A stretch of 64,000 nucleotides of DNA, taken from contig RPFO01000123.1 of assembly GCA_009746045.1 (NCBI GenBank), positions 1,509,883 through 1,573,882 on the forward strand, in the 5' to 3' direction. Origin of the DNA: Mesostigma viride (Eukaryota; Streptophyta; Mesostigmatophyceae; Mesostigmatales; Mesostigmataceae). This document shows positions 1 through 12,195 of the stretch, one piece after another. Numbering within the stretch: position 1 is the first letter of the stretch; the number at the start of each line of letters is the position of its first letter. Made by a program: the position numbers and the translations under genes. The notes under the pieces are model-generated. The model searched no databases. It saw only the letters and a list, made by a program, of their open reading frames with translations, and was not told where the DNA came from.

Positions 1-3000
1 TCCTTGTCCTTGTCCTTCCTTTCCTTGTCCTTGTCCTTGTCCTTGTCCTTGTCCTTGTCCTTGTCCTGTCCTTCCTTGTCCTTGGCCTTGTCCTTGTCCT
101 TGTCCTTGTCCTTGTCCTTGTCCTTGTCCTTGTCCTTGTCCTTGTCCTTGTCCTTGTCCTTGTCCCCTTGTCCTTGTCCTTTCCTTGTCCTTGTCCTTGT
201 CCTTGTCCTTGTTCCTTGTCCTTGTCCTTGTCCTTGTCCTTGTCCTTGTCCTTGTCCTTGTCCTTGTCCTTGTCCTTGTGCCAGCACGTTGTCCTTGTCC
301 TTGTCCTTGTCCTCTTCTTGTCCTTGTCCTTGTTCCTTGTCCTTGTCCTTGTCCTTGTCCTTGTCCTTGTCCTGTCCTTGTCCTTGTCCTTGTTCCTTGT
401 CCTTGTCCTTGTTCCTTGTCCTGTCCTTGTCCTTGTCCTTGTCTTGTCCTTTTCCTTGTCCTTGTCCTTGTCCTTGTCCTTGTCCTTGTCCTTGTCCTTG
501 TCCTTGTCCTTGTCCTGTCCTTGTCCTTGTCCTTTCCTTGTCCTTGTCCTTGTCCTTGTCCTTGTCCCTTGTCTTGTCCTTGTCCTTGTCCTTGTCCTTG
601 TCCTTGTCCTTGTCCTTGTCCTTGTCCTTGTCCTTGTCCTTTCCTTGTCCTTGTCCTTGTCCTTGTCCTTTCCTTGTCCTTGTCCTTCCTTGTCCTTGTC
701 CTTGTCCTTGTCCTTGTCCTTTGCCTTGTCCTTGTTCCTTGTGCCAGCACGTTGTCCTTGTCCTTGTCCTTGTCCTTGTCCTTGTCCTTGTCCTTGTCCT
801 TGTCCTTGTCCTTGTCCTTGTCCTTGTCCTTGTCCTTGTCCTTGTCCTTGTCCTTGTCCTTGTCCTTGTCCTTGTTCCTTGTCCTTGTCCTTGTCCTTGT
901 CCTTGTCCTTGTCCTTGTCCTTGTCCTGTCCTTGTCCTGTCCTTGTCCTTGTCCTTGTCCTTGTCCTTGTCCTTGTCATTGTCATTGTCCTCGTCCTTGT
1001 CCTTGTCCTTGTCCTTGTCCTTTCCTTTCCTTGTCCTTGTCCTTGTCCTTGTCCTTGTCCTTGTCCTTGTCCTTGTCCTTGTCCTTGTCCTTGTCCTTGT
1101 CCTTGTCCTTGTCCTTGTCCTTGTCCTTGTCCTTGTCCTTGTCCTTGTCCTTGTCCTTGTCCTTCCTTGCCCTTGTCCTTGTCCTTGTCCTCGTCCTTGT
1201 CCTTGTCCTTGTCCTTGTCCTCTCCTTGTCCTTGTCCTTGTCCTTGTCCTTGTCCTTGTCCTTGTCCTTGTCCTTGTCCTTGTCCTTGTCCTTGTCCTTG
1301 TCCTTGTCCTTGTCCTTGCCTTGTCCTTGTCCTTGTCCAGCACGTTGTCCTTGTCCTTGTCCTTGTCCTTGTCCTTGTCCTTGTCCTCGTCCTCGTCCTT
1401 CCTGTCCTTGTCCTTGTCCTTGTCCTTGTCCTTGTCCTTGTCCTTGTCCTTGCCCTTGTCCTTGTCCTTGTCCTTGTCCTTGTCCTTGTCCTTGTCCTTG
1501 TCTTGTCCTTGTCCTTGTCCTCGTCCTCGTCCTCGTCCTTGTCCTTGTCCTTGTCCTTGTCCTTGTCCTTGTCCTTGCCTTGTCCTTGTCCTTGTCCTTG
1601 TCCTTGTCCTTGTCCTTGTCCTTGTCCTCGTCTCGTCTCTCCTTGTCCTTGTCCTTGTCCTTGTCCTCGTCCTTGTCCTTGTCCTTGTCCTTGTCCTTGT
1701 CCTTGTCCTTGTCCTTGTCCTTGTCCTTGTCCTTGTCCTTGTCCTTGGCCTTTGTCCTTGTCCTTGTCCTTGTCCTTGTCCTTGTCCTTGTCCTTGTCCT
1801 TGTCCTTGTCCTTGTCCTTGTCCTTGTCCTTGTCCTTGTCCTTGTCCTTGTCCTTGTCCTTGTCCTTGTCCTTGTCCTTGTCCTTGTCCTTGTCCTTGTC
1901 CTTGTCCTTGTCCTTGTCCTTGTCCTTGTCCTTGTCCTTGTCCTTGTCCTTGTCCTTGTCCAGCACGTTGTCCTTGTCCTTGTCCTTGTCCTTGTCCTTG
2001 TCCTTGTCCTTGTCCTTGTCCTTGTCCTTGTCCTTGTCCTTGTCCTTGTCCTTGTCCTTGTCCTTGTCCTTGTCCTTGTCCTTGTCCTTGTCCTTGTCCT
2101 TGTCCTTGTCCTTGTCCTTGTCCTTGTCCTTGTCCTTGTCCTTGTCCTTGTCCTTGTCCTTGTCCTTGTCCTTGTCCTTGTCCTTGTCATTGTCATTGTC
2201 CTCGTCCTTGTCCTTGTCCTTGTCCTTGTCCTTGTCCTTGTCCTTGTCCTTGTCCTTGTCCTTGTCCTTGTCCTTGTCCTTGTCCTTGTCCTTGTCCTTG
2301 TCCTTGTCCTTGTCCTTGTCCTTGTCCTTGTCCTTGTCCTTGTCCTTGTCCTTGTCCTTGTCCTTGTCCTTGTCCTTGCCCTTGTCCTTGTCCTTGTCTT
2401 GTCTTGTCCTTGTCCTTGTCCTTGTCCTCGTCCTTGTCCTTGTCCTTGTCCTTGTCCTTGTCCTTGTCCTTGTCCTTGTCCTTGTCCTTGTCCTTGTCCT
2501 TGTCCTTGTCCTTGTCCTTGTCCTTGTCCTTGTCCTTGTCCTTGTGCCAGCACGTTGTCCTTGTCCTTGTCCTTGTCCTTGTCCTTGTCCTTGTCCTCGT
2601 CCTCGTCCTCGTCCTTGTCCTTGTCCTTGTCCTTGTCCTTGTCCTTGTCCTTGTCCTTGTCCTTGCCTTGTCCTTGTCCTTGTCCTTGTCCTTGTCCTTG
2701 TCCTTGTCCTTGTCCTTGTCCTTGTCCTTGTCCTCGTCCTCGTCCTCGTCCTTGTCCTTGTCCTTGTCCTTGTCCTTGTCCTTGTCCTTGCCTTGTCCTT
2801 GTCCTTGTCCTTGTCCTTGTCCTTGTCCTTGTCCTTGTCCTCGTCCTCGTCCTCGTCCTTGTCCTTGTCCTTGTCCTTGTCCTCGTCCTCGTCCTCGTCC
2901 TGTCCTTGTCCTTGTCCTTGTCCTTGTCCTTGTCCTTGTCCTTGTCCTTGTCCTTGTCCTTGTCCTTGTCCTTGTCCTTGTCCTTGTCCTTGTCCTTGTC

Positions 3001-4653
3001 CTTGTCCTTGTCCTTGTCCTTGTCCTCGTCCTCGTCCTCGTCCTTGTCCTTGTCCTTGTCCTTGTCCTTGTCCTTGTCCTTGCCCTTGTCCTTGTCCTTG
3101 TCCTTGTCCTTGTCCTTGTCCTTGTCCTTGTCCTCGTCCTCGTCCTCGTCCTTGTCCTTGTCCTTGTCCTTGTCCTCGTCCTCGTCCTCGTCCTCGTCCT
3201 TGGCCTTGGCCTTGTCCTTGTCCTTGTCCTTGTCCTTGTCCTTGTCCTTGTCCTTGTCCTTGTCCTTGTCCTTGTCCTTGTCCTTGTCCTTGTCCTTGTC
3301 CTTGTCCTTGTCCTTGTCCTTGTCCTTGTCCTTGTCCTTGTCCTTGTCCTTGTCCTTGTCCTTGTCCAGCACGTTGTCCTTGTCCTTGTCCTTGTCCTTG
3401 TCCTTGTCCTTGTCCTTGTCCTTGTCCTTGTCCTTGTCCTTGTCCTTGTCCTTGTCCTTGTCCTTGTCCTTGTCCTTGTCCTTGTCCTTGTCCTTGTCCT
3501 TGTCCTTGTCCTTGTCCTTGTCCTTGTCCTTGTCCTTGTCCTTGTCCTTGTCCTTGTCCTTGTCCTTGTCCTTGTCCTTGTCCTTGTCCTTGTCCTTGTC
3601 CTTGGCCTTGTCCTTGTCCTTGTCCTTGTCCTTGTCCTTGTCCTTGTCCTTGTCCTTGTCCTTGTGCCAGCACGTTGTCCTTGTCCTTGTCCTTGTCCTT
3701 GTCCTTGTCCTTGTCCTTGTCCTTGTCCTTGTCCTTGTCCTTGTCCTTGTCCTTGTCCTTGTCCTTGTCCTTGTCCTTGTCCTTGTCCTTGTCCTCGTCC
3801 TTGTCCTTGTCCTTGTCCTTGTCCTTGTCCTTGTCCTTGTCCTTGTCCTTGTCCTTGTCCTTGTCCTTGTCCAGCCTTGTCCTTGTCCTTGTCCTTGTCC
3901 TTGTCCTTGTCCTTGTCCTTGTCCTTGTCCTTGTCCTCGTCCTCGTCCTCGTCCTTGTCCTTGTCCTTGTCCTTGTCCTTGTCCTTGTCCTTGTCCTTGT
4001 CCTTGTCCTTGCCCTTGTCCTTGTCCTTGTCCTTGTCCTTGTCCTTGTCCTTGTCCTTGTCCTTGTCCTTGTCCTTGTCCTCGTCCTCGTCCTCGTCCTT
4101 GTCCTTGTCCTTGTCCTTGTCCTTGTCCTTGTCCTTGCCCTTGTCCTTGTCCTTGTCCTTGTCCTTGTCCTTGTCCTTGTCCTCGTCCTCGTCCTCGTCC
4201 TTGTCCTTGTCCTTGTCCTTGTCCTCGTCCTCGTCCTCGTCCTCGGCCTCGGCCTTGTCGTTGGCCTTGTCCTTGTCCTTGTCCTTGTCCTTGTCCTTGT
4301 CCTTGTGCCAGCACGTTGTCCTTGTCCTTGTCCTTGTCCTTGTCCTTGTCCTTGTCCTCGTCCTCGTCCTCGTCCTTGTCCTTGTCCTTGTCCTTGTCCT
4401 TGTCCTTGTCCTTGTCCTTGTCCTTGCCCTTGTCCTTGTCCTTGTCCTTGTCCTTGTCCTTGTCCTTGTCCTTGTCCTTGTCCTTGTCCTTGTCCTTGTC
4501 CTTGTCCTCGTCCTCGTCCTCGTCCTTGTCCTTGTCCTTGTCCTTGTCCTTGTCCTTGTCCTTGTCCTTGCCCTTGTCCTTGTCCTTGTCCTTGTCCTTG
4601 TCCTTGTCCTTGTCCTCGTCCTCGTCCTCGTCCTTGTCCTTGTCCTTGTCCTT

Positions 4654-4684
<31 letters not shown>

Positions 4685-5640
4685 GCCTTGTCGTTGGCCT
4701 TGTCCTTGTCCTTGTCCTTGTCCTTGTCCTTGTCCTTGTCCTTGTCCTTGTCCTTGTCCTTGTCCTTGTCCTTGTCCTTGTCCTTGTCCTTGTCCTTGTC
4801 CTTGTCCTTGTCATTGTCATTGTCCTCGTCCTTGTCCTTGTCCTTGTCCTTGTCCTTGTCCTTGTCCTTGTCCTTGTCCTTGTCCTTGTCCTTGTCCTTG
4901 TCCTTGTCCTTGTCCTTGTCCTTGTCCTTGTGCCAGCACGTTGTCCTTGTCCTTGTCCTTGTCCTTGTCCTTGTCCTTGTGCTTGTCCTCGTCCTTGTCC
5001 TCGTCCTTGTCCTTGTCCTTGTCCTTGTCCTTGTCCTTTTCCTTGTCCTTGTCCTTGTCCTTGTCCTTGTCCTTGTCCTTGTCCTTGTCCTTGTCCTTGT
5101 CCTTGTCCTTGTCCTTGTCCTTGTCCTTGTCCTTGTCCTTGTCCTTGTCCTTGTCCTTGTCCTTGTCCTTATCCTCGTCCTTGTCCTCGTCCTTGTCCTT
5201 GTCCTTGTCCTTGTGCTTGTCCTCGTCCTCGTCCTCGTCCTTGTCCTTGTCCTTGTCCTTGTCCTTGTCCTCGTCCTCGTCCTTGTCCTTGTCCTTGTCC
5301 TTGTCCTTGTCCTTGTCCTTGTCCTTGTCCTTGTCCTTGTCCTTGTCCTTGTCCTTGTCCTTGTCCTTGTCCTTGTCCTTGCCCTTGCCCTTGTCCTTGT
5401 CCTTGTCCTTGTCCTTGTCCTTGTCCTTGTCCTTGTCCTTGTCCTTGTCCTTGTCCTTGTCCTTGTCCTTGTCCTTGTCCTTGTCCTTGTCCTTGTCCTT
5501 GTCCTTGTCCTTGTCCTTGTCCTTGCCCTTGTCCTTGTCCTTGTCCTTGTCCTTGTCCTTGTCCTTGTCCTTGTCCTTGTCCTTGTCCTTGTCCTTGTCC
5601 TTGTCCTTGTCCTTGTCCTTGTCCTTGTCCTTGTCCTTTT
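1..5640. repeat. (TCCTTG)n hexanucleotide satellite with higher-order structure
   Basis: Almost pure TCCTTG units over 5.6 kb. The variants are mostly TCCTCG triplets and single-base deletions. An 11-nt marker CCAGCACGTTG interrupts the array at 281, 744, 1337, 1960, 2547, 3366, 3667, 4308 and 4933; most spacings are 590-640 bp. A second marker with two TCATTG units recurs near 977, 2186 and 4810. Every frame on both strands is open, giving SL, LV, PC, KD, TR and QG dipeptide ORFs. These are composition artefacts, not genes. The array is followed directly by the 46-bp repeats and then by a splice acceptor at 6266, so it may lie in an intron of the gene at 6267. Confidence 0.95.
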
Positions 5641-5655
5641 CTTGCTTGATTTTCT

Positions 5656-6214
5656 TGCGCCAACGGCCGTCGGAACCTTAAAATTAGGGTGTGATTTTCA
5701 TGCGCCAACGGCCGTTGGAACCTGGAAATTAGGGTGTTATTTTTCTGTCGCCAACGGCCGTTGGAACCTGGAAATGAAGGTGTCATTTTTCTCGCGCCAA
5801 CGGCCGTTGGAAACTGGAAATTAGGGTGTGATTTTCATGCGCCAACGGCCGTTGGAACCTGGAAATTAGGGTGTTATTTTTCTGTCGCCAACGGCCGTTG
5901 GAACCTGGAAATGAAGGTGTCATTTTTCTCGCGCCAACGGCCGTTGGAACCTGGAAATTAGGGTGTGATTTTCATGCGCCAACGGCCGTTGGAACCTGGA
6001 AAATAGGGTGTGATTTTTCTCGCGCCAACGGCCGTTGGAACCTGGAAAATAGGATGTGATTTTCATGCGCCAACGGCCGTTGGAACCTGTAAATTAGGGT
6101 GTGATTTTCATGCGCCAACGGCCGTTGGAACCTGGAAATTAGGGTGTGATTTTCATGCGCCAACGGCCGTTGAAACCTGTAAATTAGGGTGTTATTTTTC
6201 CGGCGACGGCCGTT
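5656..6214 (+). repeat. 46-bp palindromic tandem array, copy 1
   Basis: Twelve head-to-tail units of 44-46 bp, plus a degenerate last unit near 6203. Each unit carries the perfect 14-bp palindrome CCAACGGCCGTTGG followed by AACCTGGAAATTAGGGTGT. The spacer alternates between gattttcatg, gttatttttctgt and gtcatttttctc types. The array ends about 50 bp before the acceptor CAG at 6264-6266, so it appears intronic. Confidence 0.93.
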
Positions 6215-6266
6215 GGAACATAGTACTGACCTTCCGGCTATCTGTATGTTTTTTGCATGTGATCAG

Positions 6267-9200
6267 GGGCGTCCGTCCAGGCCGAGAACGGAGGAAGAGC
6301 GGGAGAAGTGGGCTTACAAGATTGAACATAACTGTGCGGTGGCGCATCTCACAACATTTTTTGAGGACTGGCGCCAACGAGCACCGGGCACCGACTTATG
6401 GTCGGTTATTGTGAAGACCTTTGAGAGGAAGGGGCTGCTGACGACACGTGCTGGAAATGCGAAGCCCAGCATTTTGGACTCCTGGGAGCCAGCGCCGTCC
6501 TCTCAAGTGCACGACAAGAATCTAACTGACACCATACAGGCGGCGTTTCATCTGCGGCAGAAGATACGCCTAGTTCCAGACGATGTCGACATCGTGGGGG
6601 GGTCCGCGATTGCGACTCAAGTACGGGCCCCCACGGAGAACTTGTGCCAACTCCCGGAACTCATGCGGCACCGGACGGTGACGGTGCGGAATTGTAGGGG
6701 GCTCGCGCCGTGGTTCGTGGGGGCCGGCACAAGTCTGACAAAAGCAAAATGTGCCGTGCCGATCTTCCGGTTTGCGTGGCAGGTGCTGGCAGACCGTGAT
6801 CCAGGTCTCTACAATTTATGGGTGCAGAGGAGTGAAAAGGTTCCTTACCACATTAAAATACTGACGGGGGACGACAGTGACCGTGCCGTGCAGAGGTTCG
6901 GATACTATCGTTCGCCAACGGCCGAGGAAGCCATGTCCATTCTCCGGACGGACTCCCTGAAGGACATGGCGGCCGCTTGCTCAGACGAGTTGATCACCAT
7001 GGAGTTGGATCCGTCCGAGTGGTCAAATGAATCTGAGCGTGAGGCAGTAGTTGACCTGACGACATCCGCGCTGGGGAGCTTGAACATCTCGGACCATGCC
7101 GGCCTTAAGGGTAAATTTCCAGACCAGACGCCTTGCGTGTTTGTGCAGTTTGCCGTGCTGGACGGCAACCACTACACGCAGATGTTGAAGTCCGTGATTT
7201 TCGAGGGCTCTGACGAGCAAGTGAGTACTGCGATAGCTGGCGAGATTGCGGGTACACAAAAGGGCAAGTTCGTGGAGACAACCGACGAGGCGTTTGATTT
7301 GTGGAGGGGGTTGGTGAGGGACGCGGACAAGTTCAAGTACACCAATCTGGACGTGCTCAAGGGCTGGGAGGTGGAGGGGGAAGCACTGATCCCGCCCATG
7401 AAGGACATGCGGACGCAAAAGGTAAATATAACGGATCGGGTGTGGGAACGTTTTAGGCACTAGATGTTATTTTTCTTGCGCCAACGGCCGTTGGAACCTG
7501 GAAATTAGGGTGTGATTTTTCTTGCGCCAACGGCCGTTGGAACCTGGAAATTAGTGTGTGATTTTTCTTGCGCCAACGGCCGTTGGAACCTGGAAATTAG
7601 GGTGTCATTTTTCCTGCGCCAACGGCCGTTGGAACCTGGAAATTTGGTTGATATTTTTCTTGCGCCAACGGCCGTTGGAACCTGGAAATTCGGTCGACAT
7701 TTTTCTTGCGCCAACGGCCGTTGGAGCCTGGAAATTAGGGTGTGATTTTTCTTGCGCCAACGGCCGTTGGAACCTGGAAATTAGGGTGTGATTTTTCTTG
7801 CGCCAACGGCCGTTGGAACCTGGAAATTAGGGTGTGATTTTTCTTGCGCCAACGGCCGTTGGAACCTGGAAATTAGGGTGTGATTTTTCTTGCGCCAACG
7901 GCCGTTGGAAACTGGAAATTAGGGTGTGATTTTTGTTCGGGAACGGCCGATCTTCCAAAGTGTAAGGACAAAATGTCATGTCGTGTGTTGTATGACCGTT
8001 TTTTGTCTCAAACACTGATTCACATTTCATGCATGCAGGGGAGAGAGGCGCATCGGAGGGTTGCCCTGATCGGAGGGGGGCTGAATGCAGAAGACGAGGC
8101 CGTTTCCAAAAAGTCGAGGGGGACGGCGCTGCTGGAAGTGCACAACTATTTCAAGACGCACATGGAGGAATCCTGGGATAAGCCGGAGGTGCCCCTTCAG
8201 GACCAGAAAGAAATATGGAATTTGATTCATGGGGTTTCAAGCAGCACTGAGAAGGCAAGGAAGGACGGGGAGGGGGAGGAGGGTGGTGAGGAGCGGGTTG
8301 GAGGGCGATTGAACGAGGGTGGTTTGTCCGAATCGGAGAAAACCCAAGTCTACGACTTCATCTCGGCTGTGAAGGATGAAACGGTCGCTCCGAACGACGA
8401 CAGTAGATGTGGAATGCCGATTGAGGACAAGGTGGCCAAGGAGCTTGCAGAGTTTCTGGACATCGTGGCAGCGGACAAGCTGGACGGGGAGGGAAGGGTG
8501 ATGAGGAAGGGGGGGGGATCAAACAGGAAGGGTGGAGGAGTCTAGCCCGCTTTCGATTCTGGCCGTCTATCATGGCAACCGTGAAGGCCAAACACGTTCC
8601 TCCTCAGTGCTTGTATGACCTGACATACATGGCCAAGATCTTCTGCGAGGTGATTGTCCAGCTTTTCCTGATCTACAACCGCGATTTGGGGAAATACCCC
8701 GAACCACGCCACCTCGGCTGGTTGCCGATGCAGCCTTCGGAAGCCGACAGCGCCCTTGAGAGGGTGGCCGATACGGTCGCTGTAGCTGCCAAGAGACTAA
8801 GGGCGGTTATCAGGCCAACGGGGAGGGACGATTCCACCTTCCCACTTGCACTGCTGGAGAGGACGAATTTTTGGACGACCCACAAGGAGGAAACGAAATG
8901 GTGGGTCCTGATTGCGCCCGAACCCCCAACCGAACAGGCTGTGGTGCCCCAACCCGTACAGCCTGTGGCGGGGGCTGTGGCGGTGACGGGGGCTGTGCCG
9001 GAGGAAGGCCAAGCCGAACATGCGGAGGCAGAGGACGTCCAGTCGGGTCGCCAAAAAAAGGTGGGGGAGAAGCGGGAACCCCCGCGGAAGTTTGGGTCGG
9101 AGGAGCTGGCATCCGAAATCGAGCAGCAGGGCCCGTGGATTTCTAAGAAAGTTTACGGGTCTGACGGGGACACGACCTGTGAGTTCATGATGAAGACTTT

Positions 9201-11385
9201 CGCGTGGGAGAAAAGCGATGGGCCGACACGGTTGGCTCAAGTGGTACTTAATGCAATGGAGGGGTTCGAATTTGTTGTGAAGAGGAAGGGGGGGTGAACC
9301 AGCCGGATATCAAGAATGGGATATGGCTGCTGAATTTGGAACACCACGCGAAGCTGTGGAATGATGAGGAATTGTTGAAGGGTCGAACGGGTGCGTGGGT
9401 GGAGAAAAGGGACTGGAAGGCGGCGAAGGATTGTGGAGATTTCAATGGTGTGAAGGACGCCTGGTCGTCGTACCTAGGCGATTTTACGGGATTCTTCAAC
9501 CCACCCGTGATCTTCATTGGGTCAAAGGAGCAGGTGGATGGGTTTAAGGTCCTTCTGAAGGTACTTGGGAAGCGGCCTGAGGGGGAGGATATTTCCAATC
9601 CCAACGGCCGTTCGGGCAAGGAAATTGCGGGTGCAGCCCAGAAGCGTCCGCTGGAGACGGCAGGCGCTGGCACCAAAAAGAAACGCCGGAAGCGCGCCGC
9701 CTCGGAGACCCCCTCGGCCGAAGACGTCTCAATGGGGGATGATGAGGATGTCGGGTCACATGGGGGTGATGATGGGGAGGAGGTTGGTGATGATGGTGCC
9801 GGCGATGATGAGGGGGCGGGAATGAGGGTGGTGATAAGGGGGGCGGGTCGAAGGACGGAGAGGGGGGGGTTCGAAGGGCGGAGAGGGGGGCGGGTCGAAG
9901 GGCGGAGAGGGGGGGGGTCGAAGGACGGAGAGGGGGGCGGGTCGAAGGGCGGAGAGGGGGGGGGTCGAAGGGCGGAGAGGGGGGGGGGTCGAAGGACGGA
10001 GAGGGGGGCGGGTCGAAGGGCGGAGAGGGGAGGGGGTCGAAGGACGGAGAGGGGGGCGGAGAGAAGGGCGGAGAGGGGAGGGGGTCGAAGGGCGGAGAGG
10101 GGGGCGGGTCGAAGGGCGGAGAGGGGGGCGGGTCAAAGGGTGGAGAGGGGGGCGGGTCAAAGGGCGGAGAGGGGGGCGGGTCCAAGGGCGGAGAGGGGGG
10201 GGAGAGAAGGGTGGAGAGGGGGGCGGGTCAACCGGCGCATCGGGGGGGGGGGAAGGGCGGAGAGGGGGGCGGGTCGACCGGCGCATCGGGGGAAGGGGGG
10301 AAGGAGGGGGGGGAGGGGAGGGAGGCTCGAAGGGGAATTCGGGGGCGTCGGGGGGGGGATGTTGGGGCGTGCCGTCGACTACTGCAAAAAGCTCCTTTCG
10401 CCTGGCGGGCACGTTCGATCAAGAGCAACGGCTAGTCATCTGTCAAAGGGTAAGTTAATCTGAGTGAATATGGTCGGTTAAATTATGATGTTTGCATATT
10501 CCCAAGTTTGATTTGCGATTGTAATGATAACTAATTGCGCCGCTCGTCATTGCTTGTCTCACACACAGGTGACGAGTCTGAAGAGGAGCCGCCAAAGGAT
10601 GACGCGCATGGCGGCCCACCCAAAGGGTTTGAGGAAGATTCGGAAGAATCGGAAGAATCGGAACCTGAGGAAGCGCCACAAAGACGTGTCACAGTTACCG
10701 CAACCCAGCCCAAGCCACTAGACAAGAAAGTGCCACCACCAAGTTGGCAGCCGTGGATGGAGAATCTGGAAGGTGTGGGGGGGGGAAACGGGTCGTGCCC
10801 CGCTCGCCTGTTGGATGTCCGGTTTCGGTATTGTGCAAGCACGGCGGTGAATTTTGCCAGTATCGGAAGAACCAATCCCAGCGCCTTGATACGTTGTGGA
10901 AGCCCACGTGGGCTGCTGATTCGGTGGCTAAACTCAATGCAGACCCAATGAAGCTGGCACACATGCCTGATTTCCACGTCGACACGTTCCTGGTGCATGG
11001 AGTCGTTCGAAAGGTGGATAAAACGGGCGTGTGGTACGTTAAATTTTGGGCAGAAGGGTGTGACGAAAAGGGAATCTGGATTAATGGGGAGCAGGGGACG
11101 ATGCCCAACATAATTTTCAAGGTACAACAAGACGAGATGCGGAACTGTTTCAAGCCACCTGAGGGAACGTATTTGGAGTGGTGGATGGACAAGGGGTTCC
11201 TGGCGACCAGATCTTCCCCAGCGACCAGATCTTCCCCACGACTCCAAGAGAAGGGGGGAGACCAAGCCGCAGGGCAGGGCAAACGAAAACCTCAAGGGAA
11301 GGCTGGCGCAGATGTGCGGGAGGGGGGTGTAAAGAAGCCCAGCGGACGGGCACCTGTAAAGAAACGCCTGTTAGTAGGTAGTTAG
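6267..11385 (+). CDS. Spliced gene of unknown function; N-terminus not found; three G-run frame breaks
   Basis: I do not recognise this protein. Exon 6267-7421 starts after ATCAG and ends AAAAG|GTAAAT, phase 0. Exon 8039-10449 starts after GCATGCAG in the same phase and ends at GTAAGT, phase 1. Exon 10569-11385 starts after CACACAG with matching phase and ends TAG. Both of the first two exons begin with codons for Gly-Arg. Inside the exons the frame shifts at G-runs 8509-8517, 9288-9294 and 10777-10785. Each break is repaired by one extra G, and the open frame continues cleanly past it, so the intact product would be roughly 1,450 residues. The first exon encodes a globular region with an LDGNH motif, only loosely reminiscent of ParB-like folds. 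The middle is acidic, then a Gly/Arg/Glu-rich repeat. The C-terminal exon has an acidic DESEEE stretch, a Cys-rich patch (LCKHGGEFCQYRK) and a basic tail. No ATG exon was found; it may lie left of the satellite. It could also be a decayed or transposon-derived gene. Confidence 0.6.
7470..7945 (+). repeat. 46-bp palindromic tandem array, copy 2 (intronic)
   Basis: Ten units of the same 46-bp repeat as at 5656-6214, in the same orientation, plus a degenerate half-unit near 7940 (gggaacggccgatc). It lies wholly inside the phase-0 intron 7422-8038. The same array type therefore flanks the 6267-7421 exon on both sides. Confidence 0.95.
9830..10300 (+). repeat. Purine-rich coding minisatellite (GGGCGGAGAGGGG type)
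   Basis: Irregular units of about 23-25 bp, GTCGAAGGGCGGAGAGGGG and relatives, within the open frame of the exon 8039-10449. In frame they encode a low-complexity Arg-Ala-Glu-Arg-Gly-Gly region. The G-runs of 6-9 bases make both frame and length unstable. The opposite strand reads as Pro/Ser-rich ORFs, which are shadows. Confidence 0.85.
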
Positions 11386-11898
11386 ATAGCTTGATCTGAA
11401 CTCGTGTACATTTGTAAACATCGATCTGTACATCTGTCTCCAGAGCATTCACTTGAATATTCAAAGTTCAAGTGGGAATTACTGGTTGGGTTGTGCACAG
11501 GCTTGTGCACAATTTTGGCAATAATTATAATTCGTTCTATAAATAGAACTAGCGGGGTCGTGGAGAGGGTTGTGCAATTGTAAATAATCTACAACTTGTC
11601 TCACTTGCTTACCCTCCGAGTGCATGACACTATGACAAAAACAGCCAATTTTACCCCGACTTGAATAAATTTTAATAAATGTTAATAAATTTTAATAAAT
11701 TTTAATAAATTTAAGCAATCTAGTAATGAAAAGTGCACGCGGAAAGCGCACTAGTGACCAAATTGCATGAAATGGTAATGATTTCATGTGGAAACGCATT
11801 CACAATGAGCATCAATTGTCATGTATTTGTTGAAATGGCGTCTCCTCAAGTAATAAAATTTGGCATGGGTATTGTAGATTGATTGTGGGCCCCCCCAC
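11386..11898. other. AT-rich intergenic stretch with (TTAATAAA)n
   Basis: This holds no gene that I can see. A short AT-rich tandem repeat, TTTAATAAA units, lies at about 11663-11712. A sharp switch to retrotransposon sequence follows at 11899. Confidence 0.6.
11413..11417 (+). terminator. Candidate TGTAA poly(A) signal
   Basis: TGTAA lies 28 nt after the stop codon at 11383-11385. TGTAA is the usual green-algal poly(A) signal, so this supports the gene end and the algal guess. It is a five-base match, so chance is possible. Confidence 0.35.
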
Positions 11899-12195
11899 CT
11901 CAATTAATTAATTAATTAGACTCGTGCTCCCGTTCGGGAGTCACGGAGCATTGACCCCGATAGATGGATGGATGGGTGCAAACAGTCCTACCGGTCTAAT
12001 CTATCTACATCATCTACCTACAACATCAAACATCATCACAGAACTACATCACTAACTACATCAACAGCTATCTAAACAACATCCCGCTACCCTAGGGGAG
12101 CTGTCTGGCGTGTCTCCCGCGGGTTTGCACCGCGGGCGCTTCCCCACGGGGGGGGGCTCGTTGTCGTCTACGACCTGGGCCCCCTCAGCACCTCA
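11899..12195 (-). mobile_element. 5'-truncated type C LINE, 3' end
   Basis: Read on the minus strand: the ORF2 C-terminus (the block ending in Arg-Gln-Leu-Pro stop in better copies), a 3' UTR with TTTGCACCCATC, the short (GGAT) seed, a hairpin at 11937-11950 with a perfect CTCCC/GGGAG stem, and an (AATT)n tail at 11901-11918. It is about 300 bp, so heavily 5'-truncated. Confidence 0.8.

Noticed and set aside
4-5824. Very long ORFs of Leu/Val, Ser/Leu, Pro/Cys, Lys/Asp, Thr/Arg and Gln/Gly dipeptides
   Set aside because: All frames of (TCCTTG)n lack stops; the ORFs reflect composition only.
5656-7945. CRISPR-like array
   Set aside because: Units are contiguous 46-bp tandem repeats without unique spacers, in introns of a eukaryotic gene.
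9544-10412. Pro-rich minus-strand ORFs over the G-rich exon
   Set aside because: Mirror of the purine-rich coding repeat; no start context or domain.
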